From Gemmatimonadota bacterium (GTDB lineage: Bacteria > Gemmatimonadota > Gemmatimonadetes > Gemmatimonadales > Gemmatimonadaceae): a stretch of 64,000 nucleotides of DNA. The notes below the pieces were generated by a model that was not told the DNA's origin, did not search any database, and saw only the letters and a list, made by a program, of their open reading frames with translations. A program made the position numbers and the translations under genes. This document shows, piece after piece, positions 56,255 through 64,000 of the stretch (position 1 is its first letter; every line of letters begins with the position of its first letter). Location of the stretch: NCBI GenBank assembly GCA_021324635.1, contig JAJPIS010000058.1:62001-126000 (forward strand), given 5' to 3'.

Positions 56255-57079
56255 GTGCCCAGGACGGCTTCGATCGCACACACCAACGAATGGTGGGCCT
56301 CGTACTTCGATGCCCACTACCTCAAGGAGTACGAGCCGCTCTTCACGTCGGCGCAGGATCGGCGCGACGTGGCGCGGCTCATCGAGGTGCTCCAGTTGCC
56401 GGTCGGCGCCCGCGTGCTGGATGTGCCGTGCGGGCAGGGCCGGCACGCGCGGCTGCTCGCGGAGGCCGGCCTGGTGGTCGAAGGGCTCGACTACTCGCCC
56501 GTCCTGCTCCGGGCGGCGCGGGCGGCTGCCCGGCACGCACCACCCCACGCGCGACCCCGATACCACCGCGGCGACATGCGGACACTGCCGCCCGCGTGGG
56601 CGGGACGCTTCGACGCGGTCGTCAATCTCTTCACGTCGTTCGGCGTCTTCCGCTACCCGGCCGACGATGCGCGCGTGATCCGCGAGCTCGCGCGAGTGCT
56701 CGCGGACGATGGGGTCCTGGTCTGGCACGGCGGAAGCCGCGACGGGGTCATGGCGCGGTTCATCGCGCGCGACTGGTGGCGCACGGCCGACGGCACGCTC
56801 ATCGCCCACGACCGGCGCTTCGATCCACTCTCCGGGGTTCTCACCGTCGAGGCGACCTGGGAAGGCCCCGCCGGGCGCGGCACCCGATCGTACCACCTAC
56901 GCCTGTACACGGCCACCCGCCTGGCCGAGCTGATGGCGGACGCCGGACTGATCGTCGAAGAGGCGTACGACGGCTGGACACGCCGGCCGCTCGGCAGGCG
57001 GTCCGGTGAGATGCTCCTGGTCGCCCGGAAGCCGGGGCGGGGAGCGCGCGGGCGTGGGGAGATCGTGCGCCGAGCATGA
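56255..57079 (+). CDS. SAM-dependent class I methyltransferase
   Basis: The 274-residue protein has SAM motif I, RVLDVPCGQGRHARLLAEAG, then VEGLDYSPVLLRAAR, the HRGDMRTLPP acidic loop, FDAVVNLFTSFGVF and a long C-terminal beta region. Substrate is unknown; the LYTATRLAELMADAGLIVEE ending fits the small-molecule methyltransferase group. GTG 56255 is 5 bases after CATCTT, with CTGACG 17 bases further upstream, so a leaderless start is possible but weak. The 153 bases after it contain the next promoter. Confidence 0.85.
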   Translation: MPRTASIAHTNEWWASYFDAHYLKEYEPLFTSAQDRRDVARLIEVLQLPVGARVLDVPCGQGRHARLLAEAGLVVEGLDYSPVLLRAARAAARHAPPHARPRYHRGDMRTLPPAWAGRFDAVVNLFTSFGVFRYPADDARVIRELARVLADDGVLVWHGGSRDGVMARFIARDWWRTADGTLIAHDRRFDPLSGVLTVEATWEGPAGRGTRSYHLRLYTATRLAELMADAGLIVEEAYDGWTRRPLGRRSGEMLLVARKPGRGARGRGEIVRRA

Positions 57080-57141
57080 TCCGCGCGGCGGGCCGAGGCC
57101 ATCGGCGGGCCCCGGCGGGCATCGGCGCCGGCCGTCGTGAG

Positions 57142-57171
57142 TTGCCGGCAGTGCGGCCCAGCGGGTAAAAT
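57142..57171 (+). promoter_or_regulatory. Putative promoter of the mutase-small-subunit operon
   Basis: TTGCCG (57142-57147) and TAAAAT (57166-57171) are 18 bases apart, matching sigma-70 elements at 4 and 5 of 6 positions. Transcription would start about 55 bases before ATG 57233. It is the clearest A/T-rich patch in the gap after the methyltransferase gene. Confidence 0.5.
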
Positions 57172-57232
57172 CCTAGGCTGTGCCAGGGTTCATTGCCTCC
57201 GCGTCCGTCTCTCGGCCCGCTGACCCGCGCCC

Positions 57233-57652
57233 ATGAGCGATCCCCGTCCGATCCGCGTCCTCGTCGCCAAGCCCGGGCTCGACGGGCACGACCGCGGCGC
57301 CAAGGTGGTCGCGGCCGCACTGCGCGACGCCGGCATGGAGGTCATCTACACGGGGCTCCATCAAACCCCGGAGATGATCGCGACGGCCGCCGTGCAGGAA
57401 GACGCCGACGTCGTCGGGCTGTCGATCCTGAGCGGGGCCCACATGACGCTCTTCCCGCGCGTGCTCCAGTTGCTGCGGGAGCAGGGTCGCGATGACGTGC
57501 TTCTCACGGGCGGCGGGATCATCCCGGAGGAGGACATGGAGCGGCTCCACGCACAGGGAGTCGGGAAGCTGTTCGGGCCGGGCACGCCGACCTCCGACCT
57601 GGTGCGCTACATCCAGGAGTGGTTCGCCCAGCGGCAACGGCAGGAGGCGTGA
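57233..57652 (+). CDS. Methylmalonyl-CoA mutase small, B12-binding subunit
   Basis: This 139-residue protein is a stand-alone cobalamin-binding domain. The His that coordinates cobalt lies in [13 protein letters not shown] (DxHxxG), SILSGAHM and [12 protein letters not shown] complete the Rossmann-like B12 pocket. It is the missing half of the catalytic subunit encoded at 45931. It is coupled by a GTGA overlap to an acyl-CoA carboxyltransferase gene, which fits a propionyl- or branched acyl-CoA route. Confidence 0.93.
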   Translation: MSDPRPIRVLVAKPGLDGHDRGAKVVAAALRDAGMEVIYTGLHQTPEMIATAAVQEDADVVGLSILSGAHMTLFPRVLQLLREQGRDDVLLTGGGIIPEEDMERLHAQGVGKLFGPGTPTSDLVRYIQEWFAQRQRQEA

Positions 57653-59373
57653 GACCTCCCGCCTCCCACGGGCCGGCCCGCGCCGATAGCCGGCGCCCGG
57701 CCGCCGACGAGCCAGCCAGCGAGTCTCGCTCGCGACTCGGCCGCTCGAGCGAGGAGGTGCGAACGCTCGAGGCACGCCTCCGGCTCGGGGGCGGCGCGGA
57801 GCGGGCGGCGCGCCAGCATGCGCAGGGGAAGATGACGGCCCGCGAGCGGGTGGCCGCGCTCTGCGATCCGGGCGCGCGGTTCCTCGAGGTGGGACTGCTC
57901 GTCGCCTACGATCAGTACGACGGACAGGCACCCGCGGCCGGCGTGGTGACCGGCGTGGGGCTGGTCGAGGGTCGCGAGGTCGTCGTGGTCGCGAACGATG
58001 CCACCGTCAAGGCCGGCTCCTGGTGGCCCGAGACGATCAGGAAGATTCTCCGCGCGCAGGAGATCGCGATGCGGTGCCATGTGCCGATCGTGTATCTCGT
58101 CGACTCCGCCGGCGTCAACCTCCCGTACCAGGGCGGGGTCTTCCCGGGTCAGTACGGCGCGGCGCGGATCTTCTACTACAACTCGATCATGCGGCGCTAC
58201 CTGCGGGTCCCGCAGCTGGCCGCGGTGATGGGTCAGTGCATCGCGGGTGGCGCCTACTTGCCGGCGCTCTCGGACGTGATCGTGATGGTGAAGGGCACGT
58301 CCTTCATGGGCCTCGGCGGACCCAATCTCGTCAAGGGCGCGACCGGGCAGAGCGTCGACGCGGAGTCGCTGGGCGGCGCCCGGATGCACACCGAGGTGAG
58401 TGGCGTCGCCCACTACGCGGTCGACGACGACGCCGCCTGTCTGGCCAAGCTTCGCGCGCTAGTCGGGCGTCTGCCCCGGCGGGCCGGCGGCGCGACCGGA
58501 CGCCACACCCCTGGACCGGGCGCCGACAGGCTCGAGGACGTGCTGCCCGGCGACCACCGCATGTCGTACGACATGCACGCGGTGTTGCGCGCGATCGTCG
58601 ACGGCGGACACATCGACGAGTTCCAGGAGCACCGGGCCCGCGAGATCATCTGCGGCGACGCCGCCATCGAGGGTCAGCCGATCGGCGTCATCGCCAATCA
58701 GCGAGGTCTGATCAAGGGTCAGCCCGGCGAGAAGCCTCGCTTCGGCGGGATCATCTACCCCGAGAGCGCCGACAAGGTGGCATACTACATCGACCGCTGC
58801 GATCGACAGGGTATCCCGTTGCTCTTCGTGCAGGACGTGTCCGGGTTCATGGTGGGACCGGACGCCGAGCAGGCAGGGATCATCCGGGCCGGCGCGCGCT
58901 GGGTGGAGGCGATGGCCACGGCCCGCGTCCCCAAGCTGGTGCTGACGGTGAATCACGCCTCGGGCGCCGGCTACTATGCGATGGCCGGTCAGGGGTTCGA
59001 CCCGGACTTCATCTTTTCCTGGCCCACGGGCCGGATGGGTGTCATGGAGGGCGAGTCCGCGGTGCAGGCCGTGCACGGCCCGGCGCTCGACGCGGCGCGC
59101 GCGGCCAAACGGCCGGTCGCGCCGGATGTCGCCGCCGCCGTCGAGGCGATGCGCGGCGAGTACGAGTCGCAGCTCGACGCACGCTACGCGGCGGCCCGGG
59201 GGTTCGTCGACGCGATCGTCTACCCGGACGAGACGCGCGAGGTCCTGGCCATGGCGCTGCGCACGGCCGCCCACAATCCCGGGCCGCACGTGGGGGCGTT
59301 CGTGCTCCCGCCGCTCCCCGACTTCGCGGCTGCGCCCGCCGCGACGCCTGTCGGCGCGTCGTCGCCGTCGTGA
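57649..59373 (+). CDS. Acyl-CoA carboxylase beta (carboxyltransferase) subunit
   Basis: The carboxyltransferase transfers CO2 from biotin to an acyl-CoA. Both crotonase-like halves are visible: [16 protein letters not shown], the oxyanion region [30 protein letters not shown], then [23 protein letters not shown], and [21 protein letters not shown]. Its pattern resembles methylcrotonyl/geranyl-type as much as propionyl-type subunits, so the substrate is open. A biotin carboxylase alpha subunit is not in the window. GTG 57649 overlaps the mutase subunit; the first 35 residues are low-complexity. 574 residues. The next gene is AtuA-like. Confidence 0.9.
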   Translation: MRPPASHGPARADSRRPAADEPASESRSRLGRSSEEVRTLEARLRLGGGAERAARQHAQGKMTARERVAALCDPGARFLEVGLLVAYDQYDGQAPAAGVVTGVGLVEGREVVVVANDATVKAGSWWPETIRKILRAQEIAMRCHVPIVYLVDSAGVNLPYQGGVFPGQYGAARIFYYNSIMRRYLRVPQLAAVMGQCIAGGAYLPALSDVIVMVKGTSFMGLGGPNLVKGATGQSVDAESLGGARMHTEVSGVAHYAVDDDAACLAKLRALVGRLPRRAGGATGRHTPGPGADRLEDVLPGDHRMSYDMHAVLRAIVDGGHIDEFQEHRAREIICGDAAIEGQPIGVIANQRGLIKGQPGEKPRFGGIIYPESADKVAYYIDRCDRQGIPLLFVQDVSGFMVGPDAEQAGIIRAGARWVEAMATARVPKLVLTVNHASGAGYYAMAGQGFDPDFIFSWPTGRMGVMEGESAVQAVHGPALDAARAAKRPVAPDVAAAVEAMRGEYESQLDARYAAARGFVDAIVYPDETREVLAMALRTAAHNPGPHVGAFVLPPLPDFAAAPAATPVGASSPS

Positions 59374-60770
59374 GTCCGCCGCGCGAAGGCACCCCGCCGA
59401 GCGGGGAAGGGCGGGTCGTGCGTGTCGCCAGTGGCCAGGGGTTCTGGGGCGACTGGCTGGAGGCGCCGCGACGCCAGGTGGAGGGCGGGCCGATCGACTA
59501 CCTCATGCTCGACTACCTGGCCGAGGTGACGATGTCGATCCTCCAGAAGCAGAAGGAGCGCGACCCGTCGCTCGGGTACGCCCGCGATTTCCTCGGCGCG
59601 ATCGACAGCATTCTTCCGGCGATCACGGGCCGCGGCGTGCGCGTCGTGGCCAACGCCGGTGGCGTGAACCCGCGCGGATGCGCTGCCGCCGTGCGCGCCC
59701 TGGCGGCGGATCGCGGCGGCGCCGCCGGGGCGCTCCGGATCGGAGTCGTCACCGGCGACGACCTGCTCCCCCGCCTCGACACGCTGCTGGCCGGCGGGCA
59801 CGCCCTCGCCAACATGGAGACCGGTGAGCCGCTCGCGAGCATCCGCGATCGGGTCCTCTCGGCGAACGCGTACATCGGCTCGACGCCGATCGTCGAAGCG
59901 CTCCAGCGTGGCACGCAGATCGTGATCACCGGCCGGTCGACCGACACCGCGCTCACCATGGCGCCGCTGCGCCACGAGTTCGGGTGGGCCGCCGACGCCT
60001 ACGATCGACTCGCCGCCGGGATCGTCGCCGGCCACATCATCGAGTGCGGGGCCCAATGCTCGGGCGGCAATTGCCTCTACGACTGGCGGGAGATTCCCGA
60101 CCTGGGCGACGTCGGGTATCCCATCGTCCAGGGGCAGGCCGACGGCACGTTCGTCGTGACGAAGCATCCGGGCACGGGCGGCGTCGTCTCGACGCAATCG
60201 GTCGCCGAGCAGCTCGTGTACGAGATGGGTGATCCCGCCTCGTACATCACGCCCGATGTCATCGCCGACTTCACCTCCATCCGCCTGGCGCCCGATGGAC
60301 CGGACCGCGTGCGGGTGTTCGGGATCGTCGGACGCCCGCCGACGCCGAGCCTCAAGGTCTCGATCGCGTACCGCGCCGGGTACAAGGCCGTGGGCACGCT
60401 CGTCTACGCCTGGCCGGATGCGTACGACAAGGCGCGCGCGGCCGACCAGGTCATCCGGGAGCGCCTGGATCGGCTCGGGCTGCGCTTCGACAGGGTGCTC
60501 ACCGAGTTCGTCGGCGCTTCCGCCACGCACGGACATCTCGCGGGGCCGCCGTCACCCGATCTGCCCGAGGTGCAGCTCCGGATCGGCGTGCGAGGGACGC
60601 GCCGCCAGGATGTCGAGCGCTTCACCCGCGAGCTGGCGCCGCTCGTGCTCAACGGGCCACCGAGCGTCACCGGCTTCGCCGGCGGCCGACCCAAGGTCGA
60701 AGAGGTGGTCGCGTACTGGCCGGCTCTGATCGACAAACAGGTCGTCACGACCGCGGTGGAGATCCAGTGA
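59370..60770 (+). CDS. AtuA-family (DUF1446) protein
   Basis: The 466-residue protein is the large domain of the acyclic terpene utilisation AtuA family: [62 protein letters not shown] and [11 protein letters not shown] are characteristic. In Pseudomonas, AtuA is needed for growth on citronellol, although its reaction is not established. Here it is coupled by GTGA to the carboxyltransferase. In longer AtuA proteins the C-terminal domain is fused; here it is a separate gene at 60829. Confidence 0.88.
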   Translation: MSPPREGTPPSGEGRVVRVASGQGFWGDWLEAPRRQVEGGPIDYLMLDYLAEVTMSILQKQKERDPSLGYARDFLGAIDSILPAITGRGVRVVANAGGVNPRGCAAAVRALAADRGGAAGALRIGVVTGDDLLPRLDTLLAGGHALANMETGEPLASIRDRVLSANAYIGSTPIVEALQRGTQIVITGRSTDTALTMAPLRHEFGWAADAYDRLAAGIVAGHIIECGAQCSGGNCLYDWREIPDLGDVGYPIVQGQADGTFVVTKHPGTGGVVSTQSVAEQLVYEMGDPASYITPDVIADFTSIRLAPDGPDRVRVFGIVGRPPTPSLKVSIAYRAGYKAVGTLVYAWPDAYDKARAADQVIRERLDRLGLRFDRVLTEFVGASATHGHLAGPPSPDLPEVQLRIGVRGTRRQDVERFTRELAPLVLNGPPSVTGFAGGRPKVEEVVAYWPALIDKQVVTTAVEIQ

Positions 60771-60828
60771 GTGCAGCTCTCGTGAGCGGAGATCCCATGC
60801 GGACAGATGCCATGCGCACGGGCCGCTG

Positions 60829-61182
60829 ATGCGTGTGCGCCTGCTGGACATTGCCCACGCCCGCTCCGGTGACAAGGGCGACACCGCCAATGTCGGCCTC
60901 CTCGCCCGCCGGCCGGAATGGTACGAGGTCCTCGAGCGCTACGTGACCCGGGACCGGGTCGCGGCGCACTTCGGCGATCTCATCACCGGGCCGGTCGAGC
61001 GCTTCGAGCTGCCGAACCTCGCCGCCCTGAACTTTCTCCTGCACGGGGCGCTCGACGGGGGCGGAACGCTCTCGCTCAAGACCGATGCCCAGGGGAAGGT
61101 GGTCTCGACCGCGCTCCTGCGGATGGTGCTCGATGTGCCGGACGAGCTGGCCCGGCGGCTCCGCCTACCAGAGGGAAGCTGA
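60829..61182 (+). CDS. AtuA C-terminal-domain-like partner protein
   Basis: The 117-residue protein starts VRLLDIAHARSGDKGDTANVGLLAR, the conserved opening of the AtuA-like C-terminal domain, and ends in a helix with MVLDVPDELARRL. The GDKGDTAN segment may bind a nucleotide or phosphate group. It follows AtuA by 58 bases and probably forms a complex with it. Its stop codon overlaps the next small ORF. Confidence 0.85.
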   Translation: MRVRLLDIAHARSGDKGDTANVGLLARRPEWYEVLERYVTRDRVAAHFGDLITGPVERFELPNLAALNFLLHGALDGGGTLSLKTDAQGKVVSTALLRMVLDVPDELARRLRLPEGS

Positions 61183-61340
61183 CCCGGCTCGCCACCGCCA
61201 AGGTCATCCTGGCGCTTGCCGGTCTCCTCCTCTTCGGCGCCGGGATCCGCGCGGACGCGCCGCCGCTCCGGTGGAGTGGGGTCGCGCTCCTCGGCGCCGC
61301 CTTTCTCCTGCGCTTCATCGGGCCGCCCAAGCGGCGTTAA
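61179..61340 (+). CDS. 53-residue two-helix membrane protein, apparent CTG start
   Basis: After the stop of the AtuA partner gene an open frame encodes KVILALAGLLLFGAGI and WSGVALLGAAFLLRFI, two hydrophobic helices with a short loop and a basic tail (GPPKRR). No ATG, GTG or TTG lies at the start of this frame, but a CTG at 61179 overlaps the preceding TGA as CTGA, the same geometry as the many GTGA/ATGA junctions here. CTG starts are rare but known. Function unknown; it may be a small inner-membrane protein. Confidence 0.55.
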   Translation: MTRLATAKVILALAGLLLFGAGIRADAPPLRWSGVALLGAAFLLRFIGPPKRR

Positions 61341-61343
61341 CTT
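61338..61343 (+). promoter_or_regulatory. TAACTT -10-like element directly before the U32 gene
   Basis: TAACTT is followed by 6 bases and then ATG 61350, the same arrangement seen before folB. A weak TTCATC at 61314-61319 is 18 bases upstream. Transcription starting at the ATG would give a leaderless mRNA. Confidence 0.35.
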
Positions 61344-61349
61344 GTTAGG

Positions 61350-64000
61350 ATGACGTCGGTTTCCTCTCCGCCCCGGTCGTCTCACCGGGGGCAGGATCAT
61401 CGGAGGAGCCGGCCCGAGCCTGCCCGCCGGTCGCGCGACGGACAGGGGCGGGCCGTCCCGGAGCTGCTCGCCCCCGCGGGATCGCTCGACGCCGTCCGCG
61501 CGGCCGTGGCGAACGGCGCCGACGCGATCTACCTGGGCGCCGGCGGCTTCAACGCGAGGGACGACGGTGCGCAGCTCTCGATGGACGAGCTCGCGAGCGC
61601 CTGTCGACTCGCCCACGCCCACGGCGCGCGCATCTACTTCACGCTCAACGTGCTCGTCAAGCCGGCGGAGCTCGTCCCCGCATTGACGCTGTTGGATGAT
61701 GCGGTGCAGTGCGGGATCGATGCCGTCATCGTGCAGGACGCGGGCCTGATCCGGCTGATCCGCACACTCCATCCGACACTCGAGATCCATGGCTCGACCC
61801 AACTGACCGCACACGACCCTGCCGGCGCGGCGTTCGTGCGGGAGCTGGGCGCCTCACGCCTCGTGCTGGCGCGCGAGAATACGCTGGACGACCTGCGCGC
61901 GATCCACGCGGCCGTGCCGGACCTCGGCCTCGAGGCGTTCGTGCACGGCGCGCTCTGCATCTCGTACTCCGGCCAGTGCTTCATGTCCGGGATGATCTCG
62001 GAGCGGAGCGCGAACCGGGGTGCCTGCGCGCAGTCGTGCCGAAAGGACTACGAGCTTCGGGACGGGATCTCGGGCGAGGTCCTCGACCGCGGGTACCTCA
62101 TCTCGGCGCACGATCTGGCGGCGCACGCCGAGCTCGCCGGACTGGCCGCCGCCGGGATCCGGTGCCTCAAGATCGAGGGGCGCAAGAAGCGGCCGGAGTA
62201 CGTGGCGACGGTCACCAGGCACTATCGCGAATGGCTGGATCGGCTGGCAGACGGTGATGATCGCGCGCCGGAGCCGGAGGAGATCGAGCCGCTGGTGCAG
62301 ATCTACAGTCGGGGCTTCACGCCCGGGATGCTGCACGGCCGCGTCGGGCGGCAGTACGTCACCCGCGACTTCCCGGACAGCCGGGGCGCCGAGCTTGGCA
62401 CCGTCGTCGGGGTCGGGCGCGGCGAGATCACCGTGCAGGTCGCGCGCGAGATTCGCCCCGGCGACGGTGTCGCCTTCGCGGCGCACGGTGAGCTCGGCCC
62501 CGCCCGCCCCGCTCGGAGCGGCGGGATCGTTCGCGCCGTGCACGGCTCCGCCCGGGTCGCCGGCGGCTTCCGCCAGCGCCTCGTCGTGTCGGAGCTGTCG
62601 GGGCACCCGGCGCTCGCCCCGCCGGTCGGCGCGACCGTCTTTCGGACAGCCGACGGGGCGCTGCTCGCGGCGAGCCGTGGCAGCTTCGCCCATGTCGATG
62701 TGCCGGCCGCCCCGCGGCTCGCCGTCGACGTCCGGCTCTTCGGCGCGGCCGGCACGCCCCTCAAGGCCGTCTTCAGCGCCGGCGCCGGCGAGCGTGCGAC
62801 GTCGGCCACCGTCCAGTCGACCGCGCCGCTCGCGCCCGCGGCTCGCCATCCGCTCGACGCCGCCACGCTGCGGGCGCAGCTCGGGCGGCTGGGGGAGACG
62901 CCGTTCACGCTCGGCGCGATCGACTGCCGCGGACTCGGGGACGGTCTGTTCCTCCCCGTCAGCGAGCTCAATCGGTTGCGTCAGGACGCCGTCGCCGCGC
63001 TGCTCGACCAGCACGAGTGGATCGCCGCCGCGGAACGGAGCGCGCGCCCTGAGCCGACGGCGCTCGCCGAGCGGATGGCGCGGATCGAGGCGGCGGTCGG
63101 CGCGCTGCCCCGCGTCGCGCGAATCGCCGAGCGGACGAGCGGGCGCGCCTATCTACTGTCCGCGTCCGTCTACACGCTGGAGGACGCCCGCGCGGCCGCG
63201 GCGGCGGGCGCGTCCGAGGTCATCGTCGATCCGTTCCTCCGTCACCCGGTGCCACCGGCCGCGCACGTCGCCCGACTCGCCGAGGAGCTCTCCGCGAGCG
63301 GGACGGAGGTGTGGCTCCGGGCGCCGTCGATCATCCGCCCGCCCGAGCGCCGCGCGCTCACGAAGTGGCTCGACCTCGGGCTCCCGGTGCTGACCGGCCA
63401 CCTGGGCCTGGCCCGCGAGCTCGCGCGGGCGGGCCGACGTGTCGCCGCCGACTACGCCGCCAACTGCTTCAATCCGCACACGGCGGCCGCGCTCTTCGGG
63501 CTCGGCGTCGCGCGCGTGGTGTTGTCGGTCGAGCTCACCAGCGCCGAGATCGGGGCCCTGGTCGCGCCATGGTCAGGGGCCGGCTTCGGGGTCCTGATCT
63601 ACGGCCGGCCGGAGGGCATGACGATCGAGCACTGCGTGCTCTCCGCCGCGTTCGACCGCGAGCCGACGACCTGCCGCGATCTCTGCGTCGAGGCGCACCG
63701 GCACGTCGAGTTGACCGACCCGGCCGGCTACACCTTCGCCGTGGCGACCGACAGTGCCTGCCGGAACCGTCTGCTGCACTCGCGGCCGATCGAGGCGTCG
63801 GAGTTCCTCCCGGCGCTCTGGCGTTCGGGGCTCCGCGCCTTCCACCTCGTCTTCAACGTGCCGGGCGATCCCGTCGGCGGGCTCATGGCCGGCTATCGTG
63901 CCGCCCTGGATGCGATCGCCCGTCGGGCCGACCAGCCGGCCGCAGCCGACGCCTCCATGGACGGCTCCGATGTGCGCGCGCTCGTCGGCACGGCCTTCAC
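61350..64000 (+). CDS. U32 peptidase-family protein (RlhA/YegQ-like), 3' end missing
   Basis: The frame runs from ATG 61350 through the end of the window without a stop, about 884 residues so far. ELLAPAGSLDAVRAAVANGADAIYLG opens the U32 barrel. The signature region FVHGALCISYSGQCFMSG and ERSANRGACAQSCRKDYEL carry the conserved cysteines. A beta-rich DUF3656-like middle (about 335-500) and a second barrel-like part follow, as in long RlhA-type proteins that hydroxylate a 23S rRNA cytidine with prephenate. Peptidase activity is unproven in this group. The first 45 residues are low-complexity and Arg-rich. Confidence 0.9.
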   Translation, partial: MTSVSSPPRSSHRGQDHRRSRPEPARRSRDGQGRAVPELLAPAGSLDAVRAAVANGADAIYLGAGGFNARDDGAQLSMDELASACRLAHAHGARIYFTLNVLVKPAELVPALTLLDDAVQCGIDAVIVQDAGLIRLIRTLHPTLEIHGSTQLTAHDPAGAAFVRELGASRLVLARENTLDDLRAIHAAVPDLGLEAFVHGALCISYSGQCFMSGMISERSANRGACAQSCRKDYELRDGISGEVLDRGYLISAHDLAAHAELAGLAAAGIRCLKIEGRKKRPEYVATVTRHYREWLDRLADGDDRAPEPEEIEPLVQIYSRGFTPGMLHGRVGRQYVTRDFPDSRGAELGTVVGVGRGEITVQVAREIRPGDGVAFAAHGELGPARPARSGGIVRAVHGSARVAGGFRQRLVVSELSGHPALAPPVGATVFRTADGALLAASRGSFAHVDVPAAPRLAVDVRLFGAAGTPLKAVFSAGAGERATSATVQSTAPLAPAARHPLDAATLRAQLGRLGETPFTLGAIDCRGLGDGLFLPVSELNRLRQDAVAALLDQHEWIAAAERSARPEPTALAERMARIEAAVGALPRVARIAERTSGRAYLLSASVYTLEDARAAAAAGASEVIVDPFLRHPVPPAAHVARLAEELSASGTEVWLRAPSIIRPPERRALTKWLDLGLPVLTGHLGLARELARAGRRVAADYAANCFNPHTAAALFGLGVARVVLSVELTSAEIGALVAPWSGAGFGVLIYGRPEGMTIEHCVLSAAFDREPTTCRDLCVEAHRHVELTDPAGYTFAVATDSACRNRLLHSRPIEASEFLPALWRSGLRAFHLVFNVPGDPVGGLMAGYRAALDAIARRADQPAAADASMDGSDVRALVGTAF

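Overview
The window is 64 kb of very G+C-rich bacterial chromosome, densely packed with housekeeping genes. At most junctions the stop of one gene overlaps the start of the next by 4 bases (ATGA or GTGA). The gene set points to a Gram-negative-type cell envelope: a BamE/SmpA-like secreted protein, a lipoprotein-type DegP/HtrA protease, phosphatidylserine synthase and decarboxylase, and an MCP-like sensor. Separate purS/purQ/purL genes, an Fe-S type PurF and a split methylmalonyl-CoA mutase fit Gemmatimonadota or a similar high-G+C phylum. That placement is inference; no rRNA or phylogenetic marker was compared.

Layout. 1-3817 (+): end of nnrD, then thiL, plsC, eno and an ftsB/divIC-like gene. 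3811-19126 (-): one long co-directional array read truA, an FSA-like gene, htrA, purB, purC, psd, pssA, purS, purQ, a BamE-like gene, purL, purF, ppdK. It joins de novo purine synthesis to phosphatidylethanolamine synthesis. 19373-21744 (+): a GAF-domain protein coupled to trpD. 21752-22360 (-): lexA. 22458-25756: a 3.3-kb IS1595-like mobile element. 25733-34774 (+): trpC, trpF, trpB, a HEAT-repeat protein, an HD-GYP protein, trpA and an MCP-like sensor, all translationally coupled. 34946-38647 (+): folB, folK, panB, panC, an HD hydrolase and a LytR_C-domain protein. 38576-39658 (-): rlmN. 39811-47640 (+): aspS, phoH, a short PgpH-like HD protein, ybeY, meaB and the mutase large subunit. 47747-57079 (+): an oxidative/carbohydrate set with a ThDP enzyme, an enolase-superfamily dehydratase, a FAD/Fe-S oxidoreductase, a glycogen-debranching-like enzyme and a methyltransferase. 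57233-61340 (+): the B12-binding mutase subunit, an acyl-CoA carboxyltransferase, an AtuA-family protein, its small partner and a hidden 53-residue membrane protein. 61350-64000 (+): a large U32 peptidase-family gene running off the end.

The most unusual part is the mobile element between lexA and trpC. It has perfect 25-bp terminal inverted repeats and an exact 8-bp target duplication. Its transposase gene is broken by one extra base. It carries a coupled pair (an unrecognised protein plus an XRE-ImmA/IrrE metallopeptidase) behind three evenly spaced 9-bp repeats. It also carries a class II tRNA with leucine-type body but a UGG anticodon and C33, and a 44-residue basic ORF. Joining the flanks across the target duplication restores a reading frame with a GTG start, so the insertion appears to have split trpC from its own start codon; trpC probably now starts inside the element's right end.

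Other points of interest: an FSA/transaldolase-like protein lacking the Schiff-base lysine and two other active-site residues; signalling genes embedded between trpB and trpA; putative leaderless promoters (TAACTT-N6-start) before folB and the U32 gene; and a small protein that seems to start at CTG.
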